NCBI GenBank assembly: GCA_934463345.1
Contig: CAKSJL010000014.1
Span: forward strand, 1-30,830
Reading direction: 5' to 3'
Length of the DNA: 30,830 nt
Source of the DNA: an uncultured Oscillospiraceae bacterium
Lineage (GTDB): Bacteria > Bacillota > Clostridia > Oscillospirales > Ruminococcaceae
Position numbers and translations under genes: made by a program. The notes under the pieces were generated by a model. That model saw only the letters and a list, made by a program, of their open reading frames with translations. It had not been told where the DNA came from and made no database searches. Shown piece by piece: positions 19,679 through 26,896 of this stretch (positions are counted from its first letter, which is position 1; the number at the start of each line of letters is the position of its first letter).

Positions 19679-19978
19679 CTATATTCTCCTGTTCTTTCTG
19701 ACGTCAGCAATTTCAGCATTGATTTCATCTAAAGACATTTCAGGAACATCGGCTGCCTGCCTTCTGAGTTCATCAAAAGCCGCAAGTCCTTCTGCTCTTG
19801 TTACGGTGGTTTCAGGAAGAACTGTATCAAATGGAATTCCACGAACCATTTTACTGCGAACCATAAACATTCTGAAAGCTGTAGGAAGATCCATTCCCAA
19901 TGCGTTATAAATTTCGCTAACCTCATTTTTTAAATCACTATCTACACGAAACTGAACTAAAACCTGATTTTTAGACAT
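19679..19978 (-). CDS. RelB/DinJ-type antitoxin
   Basis: A 99-residue protein with an N-terminal ribbon-helix-helix: the strand QVLVQFRVDSDLK, then helices with LGMDLPTAFRMFM. This is the RelB/DinJ signature. The C-terminal tail is acidic and probably wraps the toxin. DinJ-type antitoxins usually accompany RelE/YafQ toxins, so pairing with a PIN protein is less usual. GGAGG lies seven bases before ATG 19978. A consensus promoter with a dyad downstream suggests autoregulation. Confidence 0.88.
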   Translation of the reverse strand: MSKNQVLVQFRVDSDLKNEVSEIYNALGMDLPTAFRMFMVRSKMVRGIPFDTVLPETTVTRAEGLAAFDELRRQAADVPEMSLDEINAEIADVRKNRRI

Positions 19979-20004
19979 AAAGCCACCTCCATAAGTACAT
20001 TCAA

Positions 20005-20059
20005 ATTGTATGCGTTTGTCTTACAATTATATTATATCATTATTTGTATGTAATGTCAA
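20005..20059 (-). promoter_or_regulatory. Toxin-antitoxin promoter and operator
   Basis: On the minus strand TTGACA (20059-20054) and TATAAT (20036-20031) are separated by exactly 17 bases, a full consensus promoter. ATTGTA (20005-20010) and TACAAT (20022-20027) form an inverted repeat over the transcription start, the expected place for antitoxin binding. Confidence 0.8.
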
Positions 20060-20097
20060 CGAGGTTGATTTGGATTATAATAATATAGATGAGGCAA

Positions 20098-20139
20098 AAA
20101 ATCCCTGACTGCATTTTTACGATTACAGTCAGGGATTTT
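20098..20139 (-). terminator. Terminator after the MobC-like gene, second copy of the hairpin
   Basis: A perfect 14-bp stem (20098-20111 with 20126-20139) lies four bases past the MobC-like stop, with T-rich ends on both strands. It is a near copy of 19146-19184. Confidence 0.85.
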
Positions 20140-20142
20140 GCT

Positions 20143-20463
20143 TTATTTTCCGAAGCCATTGAGAATGGTATTAATCTGAGTTATACGCAAAATCAGTTCG
20201 TCGTTTTCAGTACCTATTACTTCAAGCTGCTTCAATTCATTCAGAATTTCAATCATCTGATTACGAAGTGCTTTATAAATTCTCGGATTACCGTTTACAA
20301 CAATTTCACTCTGTAATGCACGGTTAATCAGATAATCCTGTTTGGTATAGCCTGACATTCTTACGAAGCTGTCAAGCAATTCATTTTCTTCAGGCGACAT
20401 TCTGAATGAAACTGTTTTACTGCGAAATCTACCCTTGCTATCAAATTTTTTGGCTGACATCAT
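20143..20463 (-). CDS. Ribbon-helix-helix protein, MobC/mobilisation-like
   Basis: A 106-residue protein with KTVSFRMSPEENELLD followed by RMSGYTKQDYLINRAL, the pattern of ribbon-helix-helix accessory proteins found with relaxases and integrases. A helical C-terminal tail follows. I chose ATG 20463 because GGAG lies just upstream; a longer frame to 20556 only repeats integrase sequence out of frame. It overlaps the integrase 3' end by 23 bases, so the two are cotranscribed. It may assist excision or relaxosome formation; the role is inferred. Confidence 0.7.
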   Translation of the reverse strand: MMSAKKFDSKGRFRSKTVSFRMSPEENELLDSFVRMSGYTKQDYLINRALQSEIVVNGNPRIYKALRNQMIEILNELKQLEVIGTENDELILRITQINTILNGFGK

Positions 20464-21535
20464 TTCCACTCCTCTCAATATCCAGTTTATCTGCAATTTC
20501 GTTCTTTCTTGTTGGAAACAGATGTGCATAACGGTATGTAATGTCAATGCTTTCATGCCCCATACGGTCAGCTATTGCTACCGCTGAAAATCCCATTTCT
20601 ATAAGCAGTGAAACGTGTGAATGACGCAAATCATGGATACGAATTCGCTTTATATGCTGTTCTTTGCACCCTCTGTCCATTTCGTGATGAAGATATGACT
20701 TACTGATTTCAAAAATACGGCTGTTATCCTCTATTCCGTATAATGAATCAATATATTCCTTCATTTCCTCACTCAGGAAATCCGGCATGGAAATAACTCT
20801 GACACTTTTAGGTGTTTTAGGCTCAGTTATGACATCTTTTCCATTAAGATACTGGTATGACTTGGTGATTGAAACAGTACTCTTATCAAAATCAAAGTCC
20901 TTTTTGGTAAGTGCAAGCAGTTCTCCTAATCTGATTCCACACCAGTAAAGCATTTCAAAGGCGTAGAAAGAAACAGGCTTATCCATCATAGAATCGGAAA
21001 ATTTAAGATATTCCTCTTTTGTCCAGAAAAGCATTTCCTTCGATTTTTCTTTGCCGATATTACCTGCTTTTGCTGCCGGATTATTTTTCAGATCATAAAA
21101 TCTTACAGCAAAATTAAATATTGCAGAAAGCTGATTATGCACCGTTTTCAGATATACCGGCGAATAGGATTCTCCGTTTTCTTTTTTATATCTTAGCAAT
21201 TCATTTTGCCAGGTTATAATATCCTTTGGCTGAATCTCATTAATTTTCTTGCTACCAAAAAACGGAAGAATCTTGTTATCAATGATTGCGTTTTTCGTTT
21301 GCCATGTATGTTCACGAATACGGTTCTTCATTTTGTCCCGGTATATCTCTACAAACGCTTCAAAGGACATATCCAGATCCGATGTCTGCTGAAGTAAAAA
21401 GTTCCTTTCCCATTCAGCTGCTTCTCTTTTGGTGGAGAAACCACGTTTAAGCTTCTTTTTTCTCTTTCCCTGCCAGTCTTTATAATAAAAGGCGGCATAC
21501 CAGGAATTTTTCTTAGTATCTTTATAAACCGGCAT
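20441..21535 (-). CDS. Tyrosine recombinase (integrase) of the guaA-adjacent element
   Basis: A 364-residue phage/ICE-type integrase. An N-terminal arm-binding region (WYAAFYYKDWQGKRKKKLKR) is followed by a SAM-like core-binding domain (about 55-155) and a C-terminal catalytic domain. The catalytic set is complete: R202 (CGIRLGEL), H301 and R304 (HDLRH), H327 (GHESI) and Y336 (TYRYAHLFP). Its start overlaps the stop of the upstream excisionase-like gene (TAATG). It is transcribed toward guaA, which agrees with integration at the guaA 3' end. Confidence 0.93.
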   Translation of the reverse strand: MPVYKDTKKNSWYAAFYYKDWQGKRKKKLKRGFSTKREAAEWERNFLLQQTSDLDMSFEAFVEIYRDKMKNRIREHTWQTKNAIIDNKILPFFGSKKINEIQPKDIITWQNELLRYKKENGESYSPVYLKTVHNQLSAIFNFAVRFYDLKNNPAAKAGNIGKEKSKEMLFWTKEEYLKFSDSMMDKPVSFYAFEMLYWCGIRLGELLALTKKDFDFDKSTVSITKSYQYLNGKDVITEPKTPKSVRVISMPDFLSEEMKEYIDSLYGIEDNSRIFEISKSYLHHEMDRGCKEQHIKRIRIHDLRHSHVSLLIEMGFSAVAIADRMGHESIDITYRYAHLFPTRKNEIADKLDIERSGNDVSQKI

Positions 21536-21735
21536 TATCCCACCTCCCTTCTTGTTATCTCACCATAAACCTTTTCTTCAAAATACTTTCTGCTTACACG
21601 ACCCGAAATAGTTATGAAACCTTTGGTGGAAAGCTCATCATTCAGCTTTCTTATAAGTTTATATGCATAAGGCTTGGATACTCCAAGTTCAGCAGCTACT
21701 TCATCGGCTTTGATAAACAATTTATTGTTGTACAT
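21535..21735 (-). CDS. Excisionase-like helix-turn-helix protein
   Basis: A 66-residue protein with an N-terminal helix-turn-helix (ADEVAAELGVSKPYAYKLIRKLN) followed by a basic strand region ending in YGEITRREVG. Size, motif and one-base overlap with the integrase start point to a directionality factor (Xis) or small regulator of the integrase. GGGAG precedes ATG 21735. Confidence 0.75.
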   Translation of the reverse strand: MYNNKLFIKADEVAAELGVSKPYAYKLIRKLNDELSTKGFITISGRVSRKYFEEKVYGEITRREVG

Positions 21736-21849
21736 AACACATTCTCCCTTTCTATTATCCGCACAGCTCCTGTAAAAGTCTGTGCGGATTTACATTTACA
21801 TGATGATATAATATATCAGTGAGTCAGCTCAATTTACTCCATGTCAGAA

Positions 21850-22029
21850 TTAAGGCAACACCGCACAATTAACGGCTAACGCCTTTGCCGCACATCTGCT
21901 TGCAGATTTTCCGTCATATCACACAAAAATCTCTTGACATACGCCAGTATGCCTGCGAGCTTTTTATGCAATATGTCAAAAAATCTGACTGCGCATCTGC
22001 ACGACAATAATTATGCGGTGTTGCCTTAA
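21850..22029. mobile_element. 180-bp MITE-like element with 22-bp terminal inverted repeats
   Basis: The ends are TTAAGGCAACACCGCACAAT-TA (21850-21871) and its reverse complement (22008-22029), with one mismatch. The interior carries further internal pairings (ATCTGC/GCAGAT, CATAC/GTATG, TTGACATA/TATGTCAA), so the whole could fold as one long hairpin. It has no coding capacity. Short relatives lie at 1533 and 17378. It fills most of the 413-base gap 21736-22148; the rest of the gap shows nothing I can support beyond AT-rich sequence. Confidence 0.75.
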
Positions 22030-22148
22030 AAATATATAATCTGACAGGAATAGTTACCAAAATCAGTTTCATAAAAGCGTCTACTCAGCAGATTTCACAA
22101 AAACGACGATGCAGATACGCGTCAAAGGCTTTTAGAGGTGACCTTATT

Positions 22149-23564
22149 CTAAACACGCTTGCTTATAGCATCAGAAATTGCTTCTTTTGAGTGACCGTAC
22201 TTAGACAGAAATTCCAGTACATCATCAGAAATATCATCAACGCAAGTCGGTATAACAGTTCTGGGCTGTTTGGAAATCTTCCCGGAAACGATGTTCATCT
22301 TACATAGTCTTTTAATAATTTTACTGGACCTGGTTCCCATTTTGAACGTATCAGTCAATTTATTAGCTGACACTTTTGTCTGAGATAATGTCCAAATTAT
22401 AATACTGGCAAGCTCCTTGTTTGCAGTGTCATCGACTAAAACTTCAGAAACAGCCAAATTCCCGGGATTATCAGACTGCATTTCAGCAATATCAACTTCG
22501 GGAATAACAAACTTGTTACTCAGATCATGAATGGAGTCTTTTACACGTGACAGGGCACTTTCAAGTTCTTCCATTGGGATATAAGCTCCTTGAATGTGTT
22601 TATGTGCTGGACAAGCCGCAGAAACAAACAGCATTGCTCCTCTTCCTTCAAGATTTTCAGCACCTGATTGACCTATAATCGCTTGTGAGGAATAGCGGCT
22701 ATTACAACGAAATGCAACTCTGGTTGTAATATTATCAAGATCAATCTTCAGGTTTTCTTTCGTCGGATCCTGTGCTCCAACTGCAATATGTATCTTAGCA
22801 TGACGTCCTCGTCTTAGGAAATCAGTTATAGCGTTTGAAAAAATCTGAAACAGTTTCTTGTCCATATTCCTTGATAATGAAACCATCTCATCTATGACTA
22901 AAACTATTTCAGGAAGTTTATCCAGTTCATCACCAGATAATTTTATCCTTCGTTCCATTTCCTTGACTATCTCTCCTATAACGTAGACACTTGTTAATTC
23001 CTCCTTTACGATAGGATGTGACAAGTGTGGAATACCCTCAAACATATCCAGGTCGTTTGCTCCGGTGTCAAAGATGACTAAATTTGCCTTTTGCGCGGGA
23101 TTTTTCCATATTATACCTAGTATTAGATTCCGCAGCGCAACACTTTTTCCCATACCAGTTGCTCCACCATAAAGAATATGCGGCATCTCGGCAAGGTCTG
23201 CCATAAGGGGTATGTGAAGCGAGTCATAACCAAATACGACCGGCAGCTTCATGTCAGAACTTTTAAAAGTCTGTGACTCTAATATCGGCAACAGCTTGTT
23301 GTCATTATTTAGATTAACTGACACCGCTAAATACATTTGTCCGTTGTCTTTCCAAAGCTCAAACACACGGCACTGCAAGCAAGCTTTTATATCCGACACA
23401 CAGCCAAATATCTTATTAAGTTTAGTGCCGGATTTAGGTTTCACCTTAAAAACATACGACTCGCTTCCACTTGTAGGCACTGTTCCGTACGGCTTAATTT
23501 TAACATAAGCCTTATGACAGGAAAACTGGTATTCAAAAAAATCAGCTGCTTCTTCAAAAGTCAT
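22149..23564 (-). CDS. FtsK/SpoIIIE-type DNA translocase (TcpA-like coupling protein)
   Basis: A 471-residue ATPase. Walker A is GGATGMGKS (133-141) and Walker B is LVIDEM (222-227). It is short, without membrane segments. A C-terminal winged-helix-like region starts around residue 385 (TKVSANKLTDTF...IIKRL). In Tn916-like ICEs a protein of this kind (Orf21/TcpA) delivers the nicked DNA to the transfer channel, and in plasmids similar proteins aid conjugal transfer. No full set of transfer-channel genes is visible here, so the element may be mobilisable rather than self-transferable, or may move as double-stranded DNA. ATG 23564 follows AAGGAGG; a longer frame to 23717 would run through the hairpin region and is rejected. 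Confidence 0.88.
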   Translation of the reverse strand: MTFEEAADFFEYQFSCHKAYVKIKPYGTVPTSGSESYVFKVKPKSGTKLNKIFGCVSDIKACLQCRVFELWKDNGQMYLAVSVNLNNDNKLLPILESQTFKSSDMKLPVVFGYDSLHIPLMADLAEMPHILYGGATGMGKSVALRNLILGIIWKNPAQKANLVIFDTGANDLDMFEGIPHLSHPIVKEELTSVYVIGEIVKEMERRIKLSGDELDKLPEIVLVIDEMVSLSRNMDKKLFQIFSNAITDFLRRGRHAKIHIAVGAQDPTKENLKIDLDNITTRVAFRCNSRYSSQAIIGQSGAENLEGRGAMLFVSAACPAHKHIQGAYIPMEELESALSRVKDSIHDLSNKFVIPEVDIAEMQSDNPGNLAVSEVLVDDTANKELASIIIWTLSQTKVSANKLTDTFKMGTRSSKIIKRLCKMNIVSGKISKQPRTVIPTCVDDISDDVLEFLSKYGHSKEAISDAISKRV

Positions 23565-23583
23565 TAGTATTTCCTCCTTAAAG

Positions 23584-23688
23584 TTCGTTGCTTCGTTCAT
23601 TCGTTCGATGCCGATTGTGTGTTTAATGTGGGAATAACCCACCATACCAAAGAAAACACACAACCAGGCAGACGAACGAACGGACGAA
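23584..23688. repeat. Direct repeats and long inverted repeat upstream of the FtsK-like gene (candidate oriT or leader)
   Basis: Three 8-base direct repeats beginning TTCGTT lie at 23584-23607. From 23592 to 23624 the sequence forms a 33-base arm that matches, with a few mismatches and bulges, the reverse complement of 23653-23688. Between them lies a small hairpin, GTGGG-AATAA-CCCAC (23628-23642). The region lies wholly in the gap between the lysine-rich protein gene and the FtsK-like start. Such arrays are typical of transfer origins or relaxase sites; a leader attenuator is the alternative. Confidence 0.6.
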
Positions 23689-23742
23689 TAAATAATCTTA
23701 AAACTGATGTATGACAAAGCTTACCTATCAAGCAAACCTTCC

Positions 23743-24120
23743 TTATTCATTGACCTCTTTGTAAGGAACGTCAATAATCCCGTTATTTTCGCTTGATTTA
23801 CAAGTGTTGTTGAGTGATGGCAAAGCCATCTGAGACATTAATCCCCCAAGCAGTTGATTTATGGTTGATACACCATACTCAAGCTCCTTGTACTTCTTAC
23901 GATATTTTTTATCGTGCTTTTTCTCCAGCTTTTTCTTAAGCTTTTTCTTGAGTTTTTTCTCAAGCTTGCTCATTCGCTTTTTTTCAAGCTTTTTTTGCCT
24001 CTTCTTATTTTTCTTCCTGGCTTTCTTGTGCTTTTTGTACTTCTTGAACTCAGCGCGAAATGCACTACCAGCATCTTCAATTGTAAAATCATTATTGTTG
24101 GAATATAAATCCTTTGACAT
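23743..24120 (-). CDS. Lysine-rich coiled-coil protein
   Basis: A 125-residue protein I do not recognise. About residues 24-80 are one continuous, strongly basic helix built of KK pairs and leucines (for example KLEKKLKKKLKKKLEKK). A neutral C-terminal tail follows (GVSTINQLLGGLMSQM). It could bind DNA non-specifically or scaffold the translocase. ATG 24120 follows AGGAGG at a good distance; the longer frame to 24219 is rejected. It is upstream of and codirectional with the FtsK-like gene, so both may be one operon. The DNA of the helix is itself a degenerate short repeat, suggesting growth by slippage. Confidence 0.7.
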   Translation of the reverse strand: MSKDLYSNNNDFTIEDAGSAFRAEFKKYKKHKKARKKNKKRQKKLEKKRMSKLEKKLKKKLKKKLEKKHDKKYRKKYKELEYGVSTINQLLGGLMSQMALPSLNNTCKSSENNGIIDVPYKEVNE

Positions 24121-24150
24121 TGTATTGTCCTCCTGTTTTTCGTTTTTAGC

Positions 24151-24189
24151 TTGACTTCTCATATGAGTTTTTGCTATAATGGGATTATA
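24151..24189 (+). promoter_or_regulatory. Promoter of the zinc-finger gene, overlapping an opposed -10 box
   Basis: TTGACT (24151-24156) and TATAAT (24175-24180) have an 18-base spacer. The -10 is half of a palindrome, TATAAT-GGG-ATTATA (24175-24189), whose other half is a -10 box for the leftward lysine-rich gene. A matching leftward -35 is weak. The two polymerases could exclude each other. Confidence 0.5.
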
Positions 24190-24280
24190 ACACAAAAATT
24201 CATACAATAAAAATAACATTTGTATGACAAAGAAATTTCACAATTTTAACTTAAATGACGGATTAAACAGGAGGATGTCT

Positions 24281-25471
24281 ATGGCAGAATACAAAATTCT
24301 CGAATATGACTACGGTTTCTTTATAAATAATTATGTCGGAAATTATAAAATGCGCGAATACCAAGGTGAAAAATGCATAGTATCTGATGAATATTTCAAT
24401 GAAGGCAATAATAAAACAGAGCTTAAAATCAAGGAGATCTTCGTTGATGAATATAAGGAAAACCAGTATGTAGTTATGAAGCTTTCAAAAATTGATATAA
24501 AAAATGATAACCAGATTATTGAATTTTGTAATACATACGGTCTTCCTTTTTCGTCTGTTACTATCACAGATAACATAGAGGAAAATACCAAAATCAGGAG
24601 ATTATATGATTGTATAATTGAGGATACACACCCCTTTTATCATCGCGATTGTATGACACGGGAAGATTTTTGTAAATATGTAGTAAGTGCCAGAAGTTAC
24701 TTAACATTATTGAGTGAGCTAAAAAGCAAAACTCCTGATATGAAAAAACTTATATGCAGTTTACTACACATACTTATTTTTGAAAGGATTTGGGATAAAT
24801 GTTTTAATGACCTCGAAGAGCATATTAATTATACTTTAACAGGACAATTCAGATTGAATTTACAATATGAAGAATTCGATGCTTTACATAGCGGTTCTGT
24901 TGACAAGATTTTAAATGCATTATCTGAATTCTGTAAGCGTACTTCAAAAAAATCAGAAGAATTAAGGAATTATTCTGATAACATACTTGCTTTTATCAGC
25001 AAATTAATGTCTTACATTGAACAAAATGGCTATTCTATTAGCATTGACGAAAATTATGACATGACATCTGAAAACAAATTTGCGTATAATCAGGAGTTAA
25101 AACAAATTGCTTGTAAAATAAGCTCTATTGTACTTGCAGACAGCATTACTGAAGGTATTGCAAATGTGCGTCAGGTTATGTATCCAAATATCAACGAAAA
25201 AAGTAAATTCAGAGCCATTCATAAATACCGATATATGTATGAGGGGATATATCAGGAACTCTTTTTATTATGTACTAACGGAGAACGTATTCATAAATGT
25301 CAGAATGTTACATGCAACAAATATTTCATATCAAATACTAACAGAAAAAAGTTTTGTAGTCATCAATGTGCCACAACAGTCGCAAAAAGGAGGCAGCGTG
25401 AAAGAGATCAGGCTGACCCGGACAGAGAAAGACAAGAGCCTGGATTCCGGGGGAGAAAATCAAAATCCTGA
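24281..25471 (+). CDS. Protein with C-terminal CGNR-like zinc finger
   Basis: A 396-residue protein with a mostly unrecognised N-terminal body. Near the C terminus is a four-cysteine zinc finger (C340, C345, C359, C363) with the pattern CxxxxC...FCSHQC, followed by a basic stretch (VAKRRQRERD). This resembles CGNR-type or DUF6076-like zinc-finger proteins, many of which are probable regulators in mobile regions. AGGAGG lies six bases before ATG 24281; the upstream ATGs at 24224 and 24275 are poorer. It is transcribed away from the translocase genes and ends convergently 20 bases from the replication gene. Function is unknown. Confidence 0.75.
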   Translation: MAEYKILEYDYGFFINNYVGNYKMREYQGEKCIVSDEYFNEGNNKTELKIKEIFVDEYKENQYVVMKLSKIDIKNDNQIIEFCNTYGLPFSSVTITDNIEENTKIRRLYDCIIEDTHPFYHRDCMTREDFCKYVVSARSYLTLLSELKSKTPDMKKLICSLLHILIFERIWDKCFNDLEEHINYTLTGQFRLNLQYEEFDALHSGSVDKILNALSEFCKRTSKKSEELRNYSDNILAFISKLMSYIEQNGYSISIDENYDMTSENKFAYNQELKQIACKISSIVLADSITEGIANVRQVMYPNINEKSKFRAIHKYRYMYEGIYQELFLLCTNGERIHKCQNVTCNKYFISNTNRKKFCSHQCATTVAKRRQRERDQADPDRERQEPGFRGRKSKS

Positions 25472-25490
25472 AATAATGTAAGAGTATGAT

Positions 25491-26405
25491 TCATTCTTTC
25501 GGATAATGCAAAAACACTTCCCTGTCCCGTTCCTTGGATTTCAGAAACCGGAAGTAGAACTTTTCATCTTCACTCAGCATTTTGAATTCCAGAAGTGAGT
25601 TAAGCGATTGTAAATATGGAATATCCGGAGCTGAAATGGCAATTGATGACAGACTTTTACTGGTAAAATATGATATCACATTATTTCTTGCCTTGTCACT
25701 GTTAAAGAGTCTGAATAGTATATTATCAAATTCCTTATCCGGATTCTTGTGTAGAATGGATGCAAGATTAAGCATTTTTTCTGTTTTCTTTTTCTTGTTT
25801 CCATTTGCTTTCTTAATCCTATTTTTAAGCCAGCGGTATGAAATGAAACACACATCATCACCCCAATAGAAGATCCTGCTAAATATATCCGATACAATAG
25901 AATGCATATTGAAATAGAAATATGCCAAAGCTTTTGAGGAGCTCTTCTTTTTGATTTGCTTTCTGATGTAGTTCCTTCCGCACCTCAGTTCCATTCTGAG
26001 AATGTCCTTATATCGTTCCTGAATATCTTCCGGATAATTCTGGTCAATTGTCGCCTTGTGTTTGTTATACAGAACAAATTCTGTTTTGTTTGTGTCGTTT
26101 ACGATATTAACAGAATCTTTCTGACTGTATGAAGGACATTTTTCTTCAAGCTGGTTATTCAGATGATAGCCACAATGCAGAGGAAGCTTTCTTATTAATC
26201 CTATATACTCATGAATGATATTTTCAGGTATATCATGAATGTCCTTTGTGATATCAATACGGCTAAGCTTAAAATAGTCAATCCCAGTTATGTCGGGAAT
26301 AAGTTTATTAAAAATACTATTAATCATTTTGTCAAGAATACAGACGGAACGTACAAAGTCATCAGCATTAAATATTTTGTTTTCATAGGTGCCGGGTTCA
26401 ATCAA
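25491..26405 (-). CDS. Replication-initiator-like protein, C-terminal part (frameshifted gene)
   Basis: This frame encodes the main part of a rolling-circle-type replication protein. Typical features are FKLSRIDITKD near residue 46, TEFVLYNKHKATI near 109 and LRMELRCGRNYIRKQ near 135, as in Rep_trans or filamentous-phage CRI/gpII-like initiators. The frame has no good start: the first TTG at 26405 lacks a ribosome site. In-frame codons before it (VVNPSR, then LIEPGTY) read as a natural continuation of the upstream frame at 26423-26635. A -1 shift at the T6 run near 26425-26430 would join them into about 380 residues. It may be inactive, made by frameshifting, or the result of a sequence error. 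A relaxase (MobT-like) role is an alternative. Confidence 0.6.
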   Translation of the reverse strand: MIEPGTYENKIFNADDFVRSVCILDKMINSIFNKLIPDITGIDYFKLSRIDITKDIHDIPENIIHEYIGLIRKLPLHCGYHLNNQLEEKCPSYSQKDSVNIVNDTNKTEFVLYNKHKATIDQNYPEDIQERYKDILRMELRCGRNYIRKQIKKKSSSKALAYFYFNMHSIVSDIFSRIFYWGDDVCFISYRWLKNRIKKANGNKKKKTEKMLNLASILHKNPDKEFDNILFRLFNSDKARNNVISYFTSKSLSSIAISAPDIPYLQSLNSLLEFKMLSEDEKFYFRFLKSKERDREVFLHYPKE

Positions 26406-26422
26406 TCTGGATGGATTTACAA

Positions 26423-26635
26423 CTAAAAAAGTTTATACGGATATAAGGCACCTTTTTTCTTCAGTTCATTTTGAGTACATTTGCGGAATGAAATAATTAT
26501 TCCGTCCTGTGCGTATGTAAGGCATTTATAAATGCCGTCTGTATCAAATCTTTTCAAGTTTTGGCTAAGTTGCCCATAATTCTCGTAAGTGAGTAAGCAA
26601 TTAAGTTCAAAAGTATGTATGAAGTAAGTGTTCAT
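26423..26635 (-). CDS. Replication-initiator-like protein, N-terminal part
   Basis: This 70-residue frame has the proper start of the gene: GGAGG six bases before ATG 26635. It ends at TAG immediately after KLF, encoded by a run of six T residues. The next residues in the -1 frame continue into the downstream replication-protein frame. It is therefore best seen as the 5' part of one gene, not a separate protein. Confidence 0.55.
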   Translation of the reverse strand: MNTYFIHTFELNCLLTYENYGQLSQNLKRFDTDGIYKCLTYAQDGIIISFRKCTQNELKKKGALYPYKLF

Positions 26636-26761
26636 TTCAGACCTCCAAAAATTTTTTTAGTTTATTGTTGGTCCGAAATAAAAAATAATAATGAACATTA
26701 CTTTAATTTAATTATATTATAAGTATTATAGGTAGTATAGTAATATTTATTAATAGTATTA

Positions 26762-26797
26762 TACCCATTATATAGTGGTATTTCTATATAATGGGTA
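26762..26797. other. Perfect 14-bp stem-loop in AT-rich DNA, candidate replication origin
   Basis: TACCCATTATATAG (26762-26775) and its exact reverse complement (26784-26797) flank an 8-base loop. It is followed by a G-rich stretch (GGGGGTGTG). It sits about 130 bases upstream of the replication-protein start in strongly AT-rich sequence (26640-26860). A nick site or origin hairpin is a reasonable reading; a terminator is less likely because no T run follows. Confidence 0.5.
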
Positions 26798-26857
26798 GGG
26801 GGTGTGCTGTCTTTATGTGGGATAAATAAGGCTGAGATAATAATTATATATACAAAC

Positions 26858-26893
26858 AAAAGTGTCATGCTATAAAAATTGCATGACACTTTT
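26858..26893 (-). terminator. Terminator of the short HTH gene
   Basis: A perfect 13-bp stem (26858-26870 with 26881-26893) begins four bases past the stop of the 57-residue HTH gene and has T residues on the exit side. Confidence 0.75.
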
Positions 26894-26896
26894 CTA

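Noticed and set aside
23565..23717. Longer N terminus for the FtsK-like protein
   Set aside because: The extension runs through the long inverted repeat, while AAGGAGG sits at the right distance before ATG 23564.
23861..24154. Plus-strand hydrophobic frame rich in Phe and Leu
   Set aside because: It is the complement of the lysine-rich gene (AAG/AAA read as CTT/TTT) and would be a false membrane protein.
26698..26889. 63-codon minus-strand frame in the AT-rich region
   Set aside because: It is Tyr/Asn/Ile-rich as expected of random AT-rich DNA, and it spans the 14-bp stem-loop and a terminator arm.
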